Origin: Methylophilus medardicus
GTDB taxonomy: Bacteria; Pseudomonadota; Gammaproteobacteria; Burkholderiales; Methylophilaceae
Length of the DNA: 64,000 bases
Direction: 5' to 3'
NCBI RefSeq assembly: GCF_006363955.1
Contig: NZ_CP040948.1
Span: 806,001 to 870,000 of the forward strand
Within the stretch, counting starts at the first letter, position 1. Every line of letters begins with the position of its first letter. Both the position numbers and the translations under genes were made by a program. This document shows, piece by piece, positions 9,084 to 19,284 of the stretch. Below the pieces are notes generated by a model that was given only the letters and a program-made list of their open reading frames with translations, did no database searches and had not been told where the DNA came from.

Positions 9084-10227
9084 AAGATTTTAGTAATAAG
9101 CTTTGCATGGTACGTTTATAGGTTTCTTTGAGGGGCTCGATGTCAGCCACTGCCACACATTCATTGAGTTTATGGATGGTGGCATTGAGCGGCCCAAATT
9201 CAATCACTTCCTGACAGATGTCGGCAATAAACCGCCCGTCAGAGGTGCCGCCGGTGGTGGATAAGTCAGGCGTTACACCATAGCTTTCTCTAATGGCTTG
9301 ACTAATGGCTTCGACCAGTTGGCCACGCGGCGTAATGTAAGACTGGTTATGTTCCCACACGAGCGTGTATTCAAACCCGTGGCTGTCTAGAATGGCATGC
9401 ACCCGTGAGCGCAGGCTCTCCTCAGAGCTGCCTTGTCCGTCTACAGCGGGGCAATAGCGAAAGTTAAACAGAATCTCCACGTGACCAGGCACGACATTGG
9501 TAGCGCCGGTGCCACCATTGATATTTGAAATTTGCCAAGAGGTTGGCGGGAAATATTCGTTGCCATGGTCCCATACCGTTTCGACCATTTCTTTGATCGC
9601 TGGCGCGGCTAAATGAATTGGGTTTTTGACCAGGTGCGGATAGGCGATGTGGCCTTGCACGCCTTTGACGATGAGTTTGCCTGAGAGCGAACCACGGCGG
9701 CCATTTTTAATCATGTCGCCCACCACTTTATTACTGGTGGGTTCCCCGACGATGCAGTAATCAAACCTTTCGCCGCGCGCTTGTAGCGCTTCGACCACTT
9801 TTACCGTACCCTCAATCGCAATGCCTTCTTCGTCAGCCGTGATGAGTAAGCCGATCGAGCCTGGATGGTCAGGATATTCGCTGACAAACGCCTCAATGCT
9901 GGTGATGAAAGCGGCCAGTGAGGTTTTCATGTCTGCCGCCCCGCGCGCATACAGCATGCCGTCTTTAATAGTGGGTTCAAATGGAGGGGTATGCCATTGG
10001 TCCAGCGGCCCGGTCGGTACCACATCGGTATGGCCAGCGAACACAATGAGCGGGGCCGTATTCCCCCGACGGGCATAGAAGTTATCAACCGCACCAAAGC
10101 GCATGCGCTCGATCTTGAATCCAAGCGGTTCTAGACGCGCGATCATGGCCTCCTGACAGCCTGCATCCCCCGGTGTGAGCGAGCGGCGTTTGAGTAAATC
10201 AATGGCAAAATCCAGTGTGTTTGACAT
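9073..10227 (-). CDS. dapE: Succinyl-diaminopimelate desuccinylase
   Basis: DapE hydrolyses N-succinyl-LL-diaminopimelate to LL-diaminopimelate and succinate for lysine and peptidoglycan synthesis. The 384-residue M20-family metallopeptidase has the zinc motif GHTDVVPTG (His66, Asp68), the bridging Asp99 in GAADMK and the catalytic pair in ADEEG (132-134). TSDGRF and a C-terminal NATIHKLNE provide the remaining ligands. It lies 5 bp after a YffB-like gene, the same pairing as in E. coli, and overlaps prmB. dapD is nearby on the same strand but separated by a c-di-GMP gene. Confidence 0.95.
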   Translation of the reverse strand: MSNTLDFAIDLLKRRSLTPGDAGCQEAMIARLEPLGFKIERMRFGAVDNFYARRGNTAPLIVFAGHTDVVPTGPLDQWHTPPFEPTIKDGMLYARGAADMKTSLAAFITSIEAFVSEYPDHPGSIGLLITADEEGIAIEGTVKVVEALQARGERFDYCIVGEPTSNKVVGDMIKNGRRGSLSGKLIVKGVQGHIAYPHLVKNPIHLAAPAIKEMVETVWDHGNEYFPPTSWQISNINGGTGATNVVPGHVEILFNFRYCPAVDGQGSSEESLRSRVHAILDSHGFEYTLVWEHNQSYITPRGQLVEAISQAIRESYGVTPDLSTTGGTSDGRFIADICQEVIEFGPLNATIHKLNECVAVADIEPLKETYKRTMQSLLLKSYDR

Positions 10228-10232
10228 AGGTG

Positions 10233-10586
10233 TTATTCTTTGGCAAAGAGTTGCACATAATCAGCTTCTTTAAAGCCGATGGTGATGATTTGATGGTCTT
10301 TCATTACGATTGGTCGCTTAATGACTGACGTTTTTTCTTGCATGAGGGTTTGCGCAGAAGCTGCATCTATCACGGCATTTTTCTCGGCGTCACTGAGGTT
10401 TCGCCAAGTCATGCCACTGCGATTGATTAATTTTTCCCATGGTTGCTGTTGTAACCATGACTGCGCGGTTGCGGTATCCAGCCCCAGCTTTTTAAAATCA
10501 TGAAATTCGTATTGAATAGCGTGTTGGTCCAACCAATCGCGCGCTTTTTTGACCGTGTTGCAGTTAGGAATGCCGTACAGTTTCAT
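10233..10586 (-). CDS. yffB: ArsC/Spx-fold protein of the YffB family
   Basis: This 117-residue thioredoxin-fold protein of the ArsC family has a single N-terminal cysteine in [11 protein letters not shown] (Cys9) and no second redox cysteine nearby. KRPIV in the C-terminal third is typical of the family. The E. coli relative YffB lies directly upstream of dapE, exactly as here. A glutathione-dependent thiol reductase role has been suggested for the family; true arsenate reductase activity is unlikely. The ATG is preceded by a perfect inverted repeat that could act in its regulation. Confidence 0.82.
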   Translation of the reverse strand: MKLYGIPNCNTVKKARDWLDQHAIQYEFHDFKKLGLDTATAQSWLQQQPWEKLINRSGMTWRNLSDAEKNAVIDAASAQTLMQEKTSVIKRPIVMKDHQIITIGFKEADYVQLFAKE

Positions 10587-10597
10587 GACGATCTGAT

Positions 10598-10621
10598 CTG
10601 GTAAAAATGGTATTTTACCAG
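10598..10621. repeat. Inverted repeat upstream of the YffB-like gene
   Basis: CTGGTAAAA and TTTTACCAG form a perfect 9-bp stem around 6 bases. On the minus strand it ends 11 bases before the YffB-like start codon. It lies in the 80-bp gap after the GGDEF-EAL gene and could be an operator or a weak terminator. Confidence 0.55.
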
Positions 10622-10666
10622 CCAGTGCGCAGGGCGTTGTAATTTATTCTTACAGTGGGTGGGGAC

Positions 10667-12739
10667 TTAGAACAGACTTTGCGTAGTAGATTTGAGTTGC
10701 AACTCACTAAACACATCAAACAGAAATTGTTGCTCAACCGGCTTGGAAAAAAGAAAGCCCTGCATTTGATCACAACCGATGCTGACTAATGCTTTGCGTT
10801 GCGCTTCGTCCTCGACGCCTTCCGCCACCACGTTGAGGTCTAGTGCATGCGCGAGCTTAACAATCGCTTCAACAATCGAGAGTGCCGTATGAGAACCACC
10901 CACGCCTTTGGTCAGGGTGCGGTCGAGTTTCACTTCGCTGATCTCGAGGTCTTGCAAATGCATCAGGCTAAACGGGTGCAGACCAAAATCATCTAACGAG
11001 ATTTTTAAGCCTTGGCGTTTAAAGTGGCGTAAGGTCTCTTTAAACTGTGTCTGGTGATGAATGGCGTTGGTTTCGGATACTTCTAGAATCAGGTTGCGCG
11101 CTTCAACCTGATGTTGCTCAAGAAACGACTGAATCAGTGAACCAAGCTGTTTATTGCGGAACTGTTGATTAGACATGTTGACTGAAATGCTGAGGTCGAT
11201 GCCACGATCACGCGCCTGCTTGATCGTGCTGCACGCTTGCGAAATGACCCAGGCATTGATTTCTTCAATCATGCCAAAGCGCTCAGCGGCTTCAATAAAG
11301 CTATTGGGTGAAAGTAGCCCACGTGTGGGGTGTTGCCAGCGCAACAGCGCTTCTGCGCCATGTGCGAGCCGGGTCAGTGCATCCACTTTGGGTTGAAACA
11401 ATAACCTGAACTCTTGCTGCGTAATTGCTTGCTTGAGTTCAACCCGCGTTTGCTGCATTTCATCGGAGGCCTGCTCAATCTCGGCATCAAAAAAACGGTA
11501 TTGGTTTTTACCGTTTTCTTTGGCTTTGTACATGGCTGCATCTGCATTCAGTTTGAGTTTTTGCAGATTGCCATCTTGCGGATACATAGAGACCCCGATC
11601 GAACACGAGATTTCAATGACATGATCTTCAATAATGAACGTCTCGCGCAAGGCATCCACGATGCGTTGTATCACTGTGACCACACTCTGGTGACTCTCGA
11701 TTTCACTCAAAACAGCGATAAATTCGTCCCCACCCGCGCGTGCGACATAATCGCAATTACGGATGGCGTTACTAATCCGTTTGGATACTTCAATCAGTAG
11801 CAGGTCACCAATATGATGACCAAATTGGTCGTTCACCGGCTTGAAATGATCCAGATCGATGTAGGCCAGCGCCAGAGACTCGCCATTGCGGTCACAGCGC
11901 TTGGCACTGATAATCAGATGCTGATTTAAGGCGTCGCGATTGGGCAGGTGTGTGAGTGGGTCATAGGCTAAAAACTTTTTATTGACCGTTTGGGTGTTGC
12001 GGAACGTCAGCTTACTTTGCGTAATGTCGACATTGCGCTCATAAAAAATGACCAAAATAAACGAGGTGATAAACAATAGTACCGGCACCAGAACCAGTAA
12101 TAACATTAGGTAGTTGCCCGCTTGGTCGGTGGGTTGACCAATTAGCATGTTGTTGTGCACGATACTCAGGTTGATGGCGGTATGAGAGGCCAAAAAGCCT
12201 AGTGCAATTTCAACAGAAAACATCCATTTGAGTCGCTTCAGCGCTTGTCCCTCGTAGCTTTTTAACCAGAGAATGGTCACGATGGCCAAGGCTGAGGTTA
12301 AGCAAGCCAAAAAGAGCGCGAATAATGCGGTCCAAGTATCAATGCGTATGTTAATGGCGCCCGCGCTAATCTGAAAAAAATACGAAAGTAGATAACCACT
12401 GACCCCAGCGGCTAAGGAGGCGTACAACAAATCACGCAAAGGTAGTTTTTTCTGGTTGGCGGTTTTGAGTAACGACAATGAAAGCAGATATGCGCAAAGC
12501 ACACTGCCGATAAAATCCACCGGATGCTGGGTGATTTTAGGAATGTTGTCAGCGGCTAACTGATAGCCGGTATGCAGGGCGAAAATACCTGCAGCGGTCA
12601 GTGCTGAATATTTTTTTAGCAGCGTTTCATGATCTCTGGTGGCCACCAAGCGCAAACGATCCACGAGCTTAAATGCAAAAAAACATCCGATGACACTGGA
12701 TGTGAATAGCAGCAAAATAAGCATATGGGTTGGGATCAT
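10667..12739 (-). CDS. Seven-helix membrane GGDEF-EAL protein
   Basis: This 690-residue protein has about seven hydrophobic helices in the first 235 residues, then GGDEF and EAL domains. The N-terminal region resembles a degenerate MHYT sensor: histidines fall in ALHTGYQL (around 56) and SHTAINL (around 186), but no exact MHYT motif is present. GGDEF is at 336-340 with an RxxD site (RNCD) five residues earlier. The EAL signature EALLR is at 463-467, with EVSETN and AEGVEDE present; DDFGLH (from 583) replaces the usual DDFGTG. Both activities are plausible. It lies between dapD and the YffB-dapE pair, 194 bp from dapD, so it probably has its own promoter. Confidence 0.9.
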   Translation of the reverse strand: MIPTHMLILLLFTSSVIGCFFAFKLVDRLRLVATRDHETLLKKYSALTAAGIFALHTGYQLAADNIPKITQHPVDFIGSVLCAYLLSLSLLKTANQKKLPLRDLLYASLAAGVSGYLLSYFFQISAGAINIRIDTWTALFALFLACLTSALAIVTILWLKSYEGQALKRLKWMFSVEIALGFLASHTAINLSIVHNNMLIGQPTDQAGNYLMLLLVLVPVLLFITSFILVIFYERNVDITQSKLTFRNTQTVNKKFLAYDPLTHLPNRDALNQHLIISAKRCDRNGESLALAYIDLDHFKPVNDQFGHHIGDLLLIEVSKRISNAIRNCDYVARAGGDEFIAVLSEIESHQSVVTVIQRIVDALRETFIIEDHVIEISCSIGVSMYPQDGNLQKLKLNADAAMYKAKENGKNQYRFFDAEIEQASDEMQQTRVELKQAITQQEFRLLFQPKVDALTRLAHGAEALLRWQHPTRGLLSPNSFIEAAERFGMIEEINAWVISQACSTIKQARDRGIDLSISVNMSNQQFRNKQLGSLIQSFLEQHQVEARNLILEVSETNAIHHQTQFKETLRHFKRQGLKISLDDFGLHPFSLMHLQDLEISEVKLDRTLTKGVGGSHTALSIVEAIVKLAHALDLNVVAEGVEDEAQRKALVSIGCDQMQGFLFSKPVEQQFLFDVFSELQLKSTTQSLF

Positions 12740-12933
12740 AAAAAATGCACGGTCATTTTTGGTTGTGAGTTGTGTGACGCTACTGCCTATGATTACTTAA
12801 CGATTGATTCTCCGCATTAAAACACTGACGACACCATCATACTGCTTGAGAACGCCTCTTCATAACGGCCTGCGACTGCCATAACTTGAGGGCAGGGCAG
12901 GCAGATACGCAAATGACGCTCTGTTAAAAGACC

Positions 12934-13761
12934 TTAGATGCCACGTAATAATTCGTTGATACCGACTTTGCCTAAGGTTTTAGCATCGACCTTCTTCACA
13001 ATGACTGCGCAATATAAGCTGTATTTCCCGTCGCTAGAAGGTAAGTTGCCAGAAACCACGACTGAGCCTGCAGGCACACGGCCAAAGTGAACCTCGCCGG
13101 TCTCGCGGTCATAGATCTTGGTCGATTGACCAATATAAACGCCCATCGAAATCACGCAGTTGTCTTCAACCACAACGCCTTCAACGACTTCTGAACGCGC
13201 GCCGACAAAGCAATTGTCACCAATAATCGTTGGGCCAGCTTGTACCGGCTCGAGCACGCCGCCAATACCGACGCCGCCTGATAAGTGCACGTTTTTACCG
13301 ATCTGCGCGCAGGAACCAACAGTCGCCCAAGTGTCTACCATGGTGCCCTCGCCGACATAAGCGCCGATATTGACGTAAGACGGCATCAATACCGCATTTT
13401 TACCAATAAAGGAGCCTTTGCGGACGATGGCATTTGGCACCACGCGGAAGCCGCCTGCTTTGAAGTCTTCTTCGCTGTAGCTGGCAAATTTTGGATCGAC
13501 TTTGTCAAAATAACGCGTCACACCATCATCCATCAGGGTGTTATCTTTTAAACGGAAAGATAACAACACTGCTTTTTTCAGCCATTGGTGGGTTTCCCAT
13601 TGCTGCGTGTCACCAATGCGGCTAGCCACGCGCAATTTACCGGCATCCAGATCGTCTAACACAGAGGCCACGGTGGCTTTGATTTCGGCGGCTGCATTGG
13701 CAGGGTTGATGTTGGCGCGGTCTTCAAAAGCCGCTTCAATAATGCTTTGACGTGGATCCAT
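12934..13761 (-). CDS. dapD: Tetrahydrodipicolinate N-succinyltransferase
   Basis: DapD succinylates tetrahydrodipicolinate in the diaminopimelate/lysine pathway. The 275-residue product shows the left-handed beta-helix hexapeptide pattern over roughly 110-230, such as [20 protein letters not shown] and [11 protein letters not shown]. An N-terminal helical domain and the family C-terminus KVGINELLR are also present. Length matches E. coli DapD. It is on the same strand as dapE, which acts two steps later, but is separated from it by a c-di-GMP gene and the YffB-like gene. Confidence 0.95.
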   Translation of the reverse strand: MDPRQSIIEAAFEDRANINPANAAAEIKATVASVLDDLDAGKLRVASRIGDTQQWETHQWLKKAVLLSFRLKDNTLMDDGVTRYFDKVDPKFASYSEEDFKAGGFRVVPNAIVRKGSFIGKNAVLMPSYVNIGAYVGEGTMVDTWATVGSCAQIGKNVHLSGGVGIGGVLEPVQAGPTIIGDNCFVGARSEVVEGVVVEDNCVISMGVYIGQSTKIYDRETGEVHFGRVPAGSVVVSGNLPSSDGKYSLYCAVIVKKVDAKTLGKVGINELLRGI

Positions 13762-13863
13762 GATGTTCTCTTGTTCGGTTAAATAACAGTGAAACCCGAA
13801 ATTTTAACCTAATTTTGACGGGTCAGGGGCAGCGCATCGCGGCCCGCCCCAGTCAAGTGAGTT

Positions 13864-14676
13864 TTATTTGCTTTTGCTCGCGAGGTAAAACGGCATCACT
13901 TTAGGGGTTAATGCTTGTAGATCCTTGATGCGGTTTTCGCTCGAAGGGTGTGTGCTCAAAAATTCTGGCGGCGCCTCTTTGTTGGTCGCCATCATTTTTT
14001 TCCACAGGCTGACGGCAGCTTCTGGGTTGTACCCTGCGCGCGCGGCTAACTCCAGCCCCATTCGGTCAGCTTCTCTCTCTTGTTCACGACCATTTGGCAA
14101 AGAAAAAAGAAGCTGGCTACCCATGCCTGCGCCTTGGGCAGCCATGCTGCCGGCGGTGCCGCCGACAAACGCCGCCAGCGCTTGCAGGCCAAATTGCTGA
14201 ATGTAGGCTTGTGACATTCGTTCACGTCCATGCTCGCGTAACGCATGCGCGATTTCATGACCGATCACCGCCGCCAGTTCATCGTCGGTGGCATTGAGTT
14301 TTTCGGCCAACCCAGAAAACATCATGATTTTGCCACCAGGCATGCAATAGGCATTCAGTTGATCATTTTTTTCGACATTGACTTCCCATTTCCATTTGGC
14401 AGCATCTGGTCTGAACACAGCCACTTGTGCGATCAGGCGGTGGGAGATAGTCGACACGCGATTCAGTAAGGGTTTGTCTGCATTGAGCGTATTTTTCTTT
14501 TCGGCTGCTTGCAGCGTTTGCGTATAAGACTGGGCAGACATCTTGTCTACAGTGGCCGATGGCAGCAATAACAGTTGGCTGCGCTGCACGCCTGAAACGC
14601 TGTTATTGGTAGTACTGGCACAGGCCGATAACAACGCACACAGGCTGACGATTGAAAGCATTTTGACATTAAACAT
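13864..14676 (-). CDS. M48 family metalloprotease, predicted lipoprotein
   Basis: This 270-residue protein has a lipoprotein signal peptide ending in LLSAC (lipidated Cys19). Its zinc protease motif HEIAH is at 140-144, and the third ligand Glu lies in the downstream EREADRMG. It resembles the small M48 proteases LoiP/YcaL and the catalytic part of BepA, which clear misfolded outer-membrane proteins. No C-terminal TPR domain is present, which argues against BepA. The location is probably the periplasmic face of the outer membrane. The gene stands alone between dapD and kup, with about 100 bp on each side. Confidence 0.88.
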   Translation of the reverse strand: MFNVKMLSIVSLCALLSACASTTNNSVSGVQRSQLLLLPSATVDKMSAQSYTQTLQAAEKKNTLNADKPLLNRVSTISHRLIAQVAVFRPDAAKWKWEVNVEKNDQLNAYCMPGGKIMMFSGLAEKLNATDDELAAVIGHEIAHALREHGRERMSQAYIQQFGLQALAAFVGGTAGSMAAQGAGMGSQLLFSLPNGREQEREADRMGLELAARAGYNPEAAVSLWKKMMATNKEAPPEFLSTHPSSENRIKDLQALTPKVMPFYLASKSK

Positions 14677-14802
14677 AGGGTTTCCTCACACAAGAGTGCG
14701 ACGCTGTTTTGCCAGCACATCGCACTGGTTGATGCATTGCAATAAGTAAAAAAGTGTATTTTACGCCAGGACGATGCCGCTGCGTGCGGCATGCCATCAG
14801 GT

Positions 14803-16686
14803 TTATATTTTCACTTGTGAGCCGAGCTCGACTACCCGATTGGGCGGTAACTTGAATTGGTTAGTGATGGTTTCGGCGGTTCTGAACAAGCCGATGAAGA
14901 TCTTTTTGCGCCAAAAAGCCATGCCGGGCTTGTCGGACGCAATCAGACTCTCTTTACCGACAAAGAATGAGGTATCCATCGCATCCATGGTTAATCCTAA
15001 GGCCTCTGTCAGCACCAAATCTCTGGGCAGGTCTGGCTCGTCCATATAGCCATAGCGCAAGGTGACGCGATAAAAGCCATAAGGCAACACCTCGACCGCA
15101 ACCCGCTCTTCGCGGCTGGTATAGGGGTAATCCTCAAAGCGCACCGTCAGGATGACCATGGTCTCGTGGAGCACCTTGTTGTGTTTGAGATTGTGCAGCA
15201 AGGCATGCGGCACGCCGTCCGGGTTGGGCGTCATAAATACGCCCGCCCCATTGACGCGGGCTGGCGGATGGGCGCCAATGGCTTGAATAAAAGGAATCAG
15301 CTCCATCGACTCTGATTTCAAAATGCTATATAACAACCGGCGGCCCGTTTTCCAGGTACGCATCAGGGTGAAAATAATCAGACCAATCAGCAATGGCACC
15401 CAGCCACCATCCGGTATTTTGAGAATATTGGCGGCGAAGAAGGAGAGGTCAATCACCAAGAATAAGGTAATCAAACAAGCGGTTTTAAGTTTGCTCCAGC
15501 CCCACAGGTGATGAAAGACCACCGCTGCCAGTAAGGTGGTAATCACCATATCGCCAGTCACGGCGATGCCATAGGCGGCGGCTAGGTCGCCTGAACTGCC
15601 AAAAATAAGCACCAGCCCCATGACGGCGACCATCAGCCCCCAGTTGACACGTGGCATGTAGACTTGACCCTCTGTTTTTTCAGAGGTGTGTGCCACATGC
15701 ATTCGTGGAATAAAGCCTAGTTGTAAGGCTTGGCGCGAGACAGAAAACGCCCCCGTAATCACGGCTTGAGATGCAATGACGGTGGCAAGGGTGGCTAACA
15801 GGATGAGTGGGAATAGGGCCCAATCCGGGGCCAGGTGGTAAAAAGGGTTTTGAATCGATTCTGGTTCGGCCAGAATGAGCGCGCCTTGCCCAAAGTAATT
15901 GCAGATCAACGCGGGCAATACAAATAAAAACCAAGCCAATCGAATGGGTTTGCGGCCAAAATGGCCCATATCGGCATAAAGTGCTTCAGCGCCAGTGACC
16001 GCGAGCACCACGGCACCCAGTGCAATAAAAGCAATTTTGGGTTGGGTGTAAAAAAACATGAACGCGTAAGAGGGGCTCAAGGCCTTGAGGATCTCTGGAT
16101 GGTGGTTGATGTTGATCACACCAAGAATGCCCAGCACCGCAAACCAAGTGAGCATGATCGGGCCGAAAAATGCACCCACCACTGCAGTCCCCTTGCTCTG
16201 GGCCCAAAACAATAGAAACAGCACGAAAAGTGTGATCGGTACAATCCAGCTATCGAGCTGCGGCGCAGCCACTTCTAGACCTTCAACCGCTGACAGCACT
16301 GAAATGGCGGGCGTAATCATGCCGTCAGCGTAAAACATACAGGCACCAATAATGCCCAGCATCATGATGCGTTTGCGTTGGTCCGGCTCACCGCCGGCAT
16401 AGCGGCTGGCTAATGACAATAGCGCCATGATGCCGCCTTCGCCACGGTTGTCGGCACGCATAATAAAAGCGACGTATTTAAACGATACGATCAGCAATAA
16501 CGCCCAAGTGATTAACGACAAAATGCCGTACACGTTGTCTTGTGTGAGTAGTAGGGGATGGTGCCCGACCGCAAACACTTCTTTCATGGTGTAGAGGGGG
16601 CTGGTGCCAATATCCCCGAAAACGACGCCAAGCGCGGCGAGGGCCATGGTGTGGAGCGCCGTTTGCTGATTTTTTGTGTGGTCCAT
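14803..16686 (-). CDS. kup: Low-affinity potassium uptake protein Kup
   Basis: The 627-residue inner-membrane protein is a proton-coupled K+ transporter. The N-terminus contains the highly conserved ALGVVFGDIGTSPLYTMKE, followed by about 12 membrane helices. GGEGGIMALLSLA, FYADGMITPAISVLSAVEG and TGAEALYADMGHFG are diagnostic. A C-terminal cytoplasmic domain of about 160 residues completes the family length. The frame is open 64 codons further upstream, but the chosen ATG gives the normal N-terminus and the upstream codons run into the xseA end. Confidence 0.95.
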   Translation of the reverse strand: MDHTKNQQTALHTMALAALGVVFGDIGTSPLYTMKEVFAVGHHPLLLTQDNVYGILSLITWALLLIVSFKYVAFIMRADNRGEGGIMALLSLASRYAGGEPDQRKRIMMLGIIGACMFYADGMITPAISVLSAVEGLEVAAPQLDSWIVPITLFVLFLLFWAQSKGTAVVGAFFGPIMLTWFAVLGILGVININHHPEILKALSPSYAFMFFYTQPKIAFIALGAVVLAVTGAEALYADMGHFGRKPIRLAWFLFVLPALICNYFGQGALILAEPESIQNPFYHLAPDWALFPLILLATLATVIASQAVITGAFSVSRQALQLGFIPRMHVAHTSEKTEGQVYMPRVNWGLMVAVMGLVLIFGSSGDLAAAYGIAVTGDMVITTLLAAVVFHHLWGWSKLKTACLITLFLVIDLSFFAANILKIPDGGWVPLLIGLIIFTLMRTWKTGRRLLYSILKSESMELIPFIQAIGAHPPARVNGAGVFMTPNPDGVPHALLHNLKHNKVLHETMVILTVRFEDYPYTSREERVAVEVLPYGFYRVTLRYGYMDEPDLPRDLVLTEALGLTMDAMDTSFFVGKESLIASDKPGMAFWRKKIFIGLFRTAETITNQFKLPPNRVVELGSQVKI

Positions 16687-16801
16687 TGTGTGAACAGCTA
16701 AAAACAAACGCCCATTATCAGTCAATTTTAAAGCTTCACCAAAACATTTGGCGCAAATAATATCTGCAGTAGATTGATTTGTGGGGGAATCGACGAAAAG
16801 C

Positions 16802-18022
16802 CTACGCTTTGGGCGGCAGCAATTGCGTGACCACGACCTTTGCCTCGCCTTGGTGCAAGGTGACCCGTAGGGGTTCATGCAGGCTTAACGCGGCGGTGTC
16901 GGTGATCGCGTGGCCTTGTGCGTTTTTGACAATGGCATAGCCTCTGGCCAACACTTGGTGCGGGTTCAATTGTTGTAGGCTGTTGGCATACGATTGCAGG
17001 AGACGCTGCTGACGGTGTAGTTGTTGCTGCATCGCCAGTGTGAGGCGATGTTGCCACTGCTTAACTGTCTGTGTTTGTTGTTGCAACTGCTGTGCAGGTG
17101 AAATCAGTCTGCGCGATAAATAGTCTAGTGTCTGTGCATGCTGGCGCAACAGGGATTGCATGGTGCGCATGAGGTTATGCCGCGATTGCATCACCTGTTG
17201 GCGCAGCTGCGATTGGTCCGGGCAGGCCAGCTCCGCCGCCGCTGTTGGGGTGGCTGCGCGCAGGTCTGCGACAAAATCCACGATGGTAAAATCGGTTTCA
17301 TGGCCCACACCGCTGATGGTGGGTAAGCGACAATCGGCCACAGCACGCGCGACAACTTCTTCGTTAAATGACCACAAATCCTCAATACTGCCCCCGCCTC
17401 GGCAAATCAGCAGTGTATCGACCTCTTGCCGCTGGTCTGCCAACCCTATTGCTTGCGCGATGCGCGCTGCAGCGTCCTTGCCTTGTACCGGCGTCGGGTA
17501 GATGACCACACCCATGCCAGGATAGCGTCTGCGGATCGCTGTCAGCACATCGCGTAAGGCAGCGGCATCGGGCGAGGTGACCACGCCGATGCGTTGGGGA
17601 TTGGTCGGGATGGTTTGTTTGCGTGACACATCGAACAGGCCTTCCGCTTGCAGGCGTTGTTTTAATTGCTCAAATGCCTCGTATAAGCGCCCCAAGCCAG
17701 CTGGTTGCATAAATTCAACGGTGAGTTGAAAGTCACCCCTGGCCTCATACAAAGTCACGGTTGCCCGGGCCTCGATGAGATCACCTTCTCGCGGCATGCG
17801 ATCAACCAGACTATTTCGGCCTTTAAACATCACGCAACGCACCTGTGCGCGATCATCCTTCAGCGAAAAATACCAGTGACCACTGGCCGCGCGGGTGAAA
17901 TTGGAGATCTCGCCACTGATCCAAAATAGTGGAAAGCTGGTTTCGAGCAGCTCCTTGGTCAGCCTCGTCAGGTCGCTGACATTCAAGATTTGTTTAATAG
18001 GTGTCGATAACGGATTGGACAT
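16802..18022 (-). CDS. xseA: Exodeoxyribonuclease VII large subunit
   Basis: XseA with XseB degrades single-stranded DNA to oligonucleotides. The 406-residue protein has an N-terminal OB-fold (about 10-105, with WISGEISNFTRAASGHWYFSLKD). The catalytic core follows, with GVVTSPDAAALRDVL and RGGGSIEDLWSFNEE, then a long glutamine-rich coiled coil and the C-terminal VLARGYAIV. It is slightly shorter than the E. coli protein, as usual in this group. xseB is not in the window. It is divergent from the lytic transglycosylase gene across 167 bp. Confidence 0.94.
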   Translation of the reverse strand: MSNPLSTPIKQILNVSDLTRLTKELLETSFPLFWISGEISNFTRAASGHWYFSLKDDRAQVRCVMFKGRNSLVDRMPREGDLIEARATVTLYEARGDFQLTVEFMQPAGLGRLYEAFEQLKQRLQAEGLFDVSRKQTIPTNPQRIGVVTSPDAAALRDVLTAIRRRYPGMGVVIYPTPVQGKDAAARIAQAIGLADQRQEVDTLLICRGGGSIEDLWSFNEEVVARAVADCRLPTISGVGHETDFTIVDFVADLRAATPTAAAELACPDQSQLRQQVMQSRHNLMRTMQSLLRQHAQTLDYLSRRLISPAQQLQQQTQTVKQWQHRLTLAMQQQLHRQQRLLQSYANSLQQLNPHQVLARGYAIVKNAQGHAITDTAALSLHEPLRVTLHQGEAKVVVTQLLPPKA

Positions 18023-18189
18023 AGCTGGCTATTATCCAACAGCCGCTTGCGATTTGGCTACGCTTTTTGATCAAAAGCCAAGCTGACTTTTGCTAGAAAC
18101 AAACTGTGAATGGCGTTTGGAGCTATGTGCCAAGCGATTGAGCCATCGTATTTTGGAATCGGCGCACAAAGAGAGGAACTAAAATTAGC

Positions 18190-19179
18190 ATGCAATGGAA
18201 GACACCCCGTGTGATTGAGTGGGCTGGTATCCGCACGCGCCTCATGTATGCACTGTCCTTAGGGGCTGCATTGTCACCCAGTCTGTCTCAGGCTGATGAG
18301 AACATGTACCCTGCGTTGGTGGATGAGGCCGATCAGGGAGATACGCCCGCAACGCCCACAACCCACTACCGCGAACAGTTCGCGACGAGTCATGCGGCTT
18401 ATAAACAATTCATCAAGTTGCAGGTGAGCTTGGCGACGGGCAGCAAAAATAGTCTGGGCTTAAGCAGTTATGAACAGGCACACACGCATTTTTGTGCCTT
18501 GGCGTCTGCGTCGCCTGACCCAGATGCGCAGTTTGCGCTCGGCTGGTTTTATAGCATGGGCAAAGGCGTGCCGGTCAATCATGATATTGCTGCTCGTCTG
18601 TTTAGTTTGGCGGCAATACAAGGTCATCGCGCGGCCAGAGAGTGGTTAGATAACTCCCCGGGTAACCCTGCGCTGGCAGTGTTGCCCGCATGCCTGCAAC
18701 CACAAGGCAATTCTGCGGCAGAGGTCTTGTTTCGAAAACGTGGGCCCATTTATCAATTGGTTAAAAAGCACGCGCCCGTGTATGGGGTGGATGTCGATTT
18801 TGCCATGGCCGTGATCGCTGTAGAGTCTGGGTTTAATCCCCAAGCGACCTCGCGTAAAAAAGCACAAGGATTGATGCAATTGTTGCCGGACACACAAGCC
18901 AGGTTTCATGTACGGGATGCTTACGACCCGGAACAAAACATCAAAGGCGGCTTATCTTATTTGCGCTGGTTGATCACGCACTTTAAGGGCGATGTCGAAT
19001 TGGTGGCGGCCGCTTACAACGCGGGTGAAAACGCAGTGCAACGACATCAAGGCATCCCGCCCTATCCCGAAACGCGTGAATACGTTAAACGCATTGGTCG
19101 CTATTACAAAAAAAAGCATCATGAGGTTAGGCGAGACGCCGCCCTACAACAGGGGGCGCCCATGTCAGCCGCGTCATAA
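18190..19179 (+). CDS. Lytic transglycosylase with Sel1-like repeat
   Basis: This 329-residue exported enzyme cleaves peptidoglycan between MurNAc and GlcNAc with 1,6-anhydro ring formation. After a signal sequence (about 1-35) comes a Sel1-like repeat segment (about 110-155). The SLT catalytic domain follows, with AVESGFNPQA (catalytic Glu212), GLMQLLPDT (227-235) and AAYNAGENAV near 272. This is the family 1 (MltC/Slt-like) pattern. An AGAGAGGAA ribosome site precedes the ATG. It has no operon partner: xseA is divergent and dsbB follows after 105 bp. It releases anhydro-muropeptides of the kind NagZ, also in the window, would process. Confidence 0.9.
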   Translation: MQWKTPRVIEWAGIRTRLMYALSLGAALSPSLSQADENMYPALVDEADQGDTPATPTTHYREQFATSHAAYKQFIKLQVSLATGSKNSLGLSSYEQAHTHFCALASASPDPDAQFALGWFYSMGKGVPVNHDIAARLFSLAAIQGHRAAREWLDNSPGNPALAVLPACLQPQGNSAAEVLFRKRGPIYQLVKKHAPVYGVDVDFAMAVIAVESGFNPQATSRKKAQGLMQLLPDTQARFHVRDAYDPEQNIKGGLSYLRWLITHFKGDVELVAAAYNAGENAVQRHQGIPPYPETREYVKRIGRYYKKKHHEVRRDAALQQGAPMSAAS

Positions 19180-19284
19180 TGGGGGGGGTGTCGACCAAAA
19201 ACATGAAACGATCTTGCGCTAGGCTGCATCAAAGGCATGTAATCCATTACAATTTGAGCTTTATTGAATGCGCAGGAGTATGTG

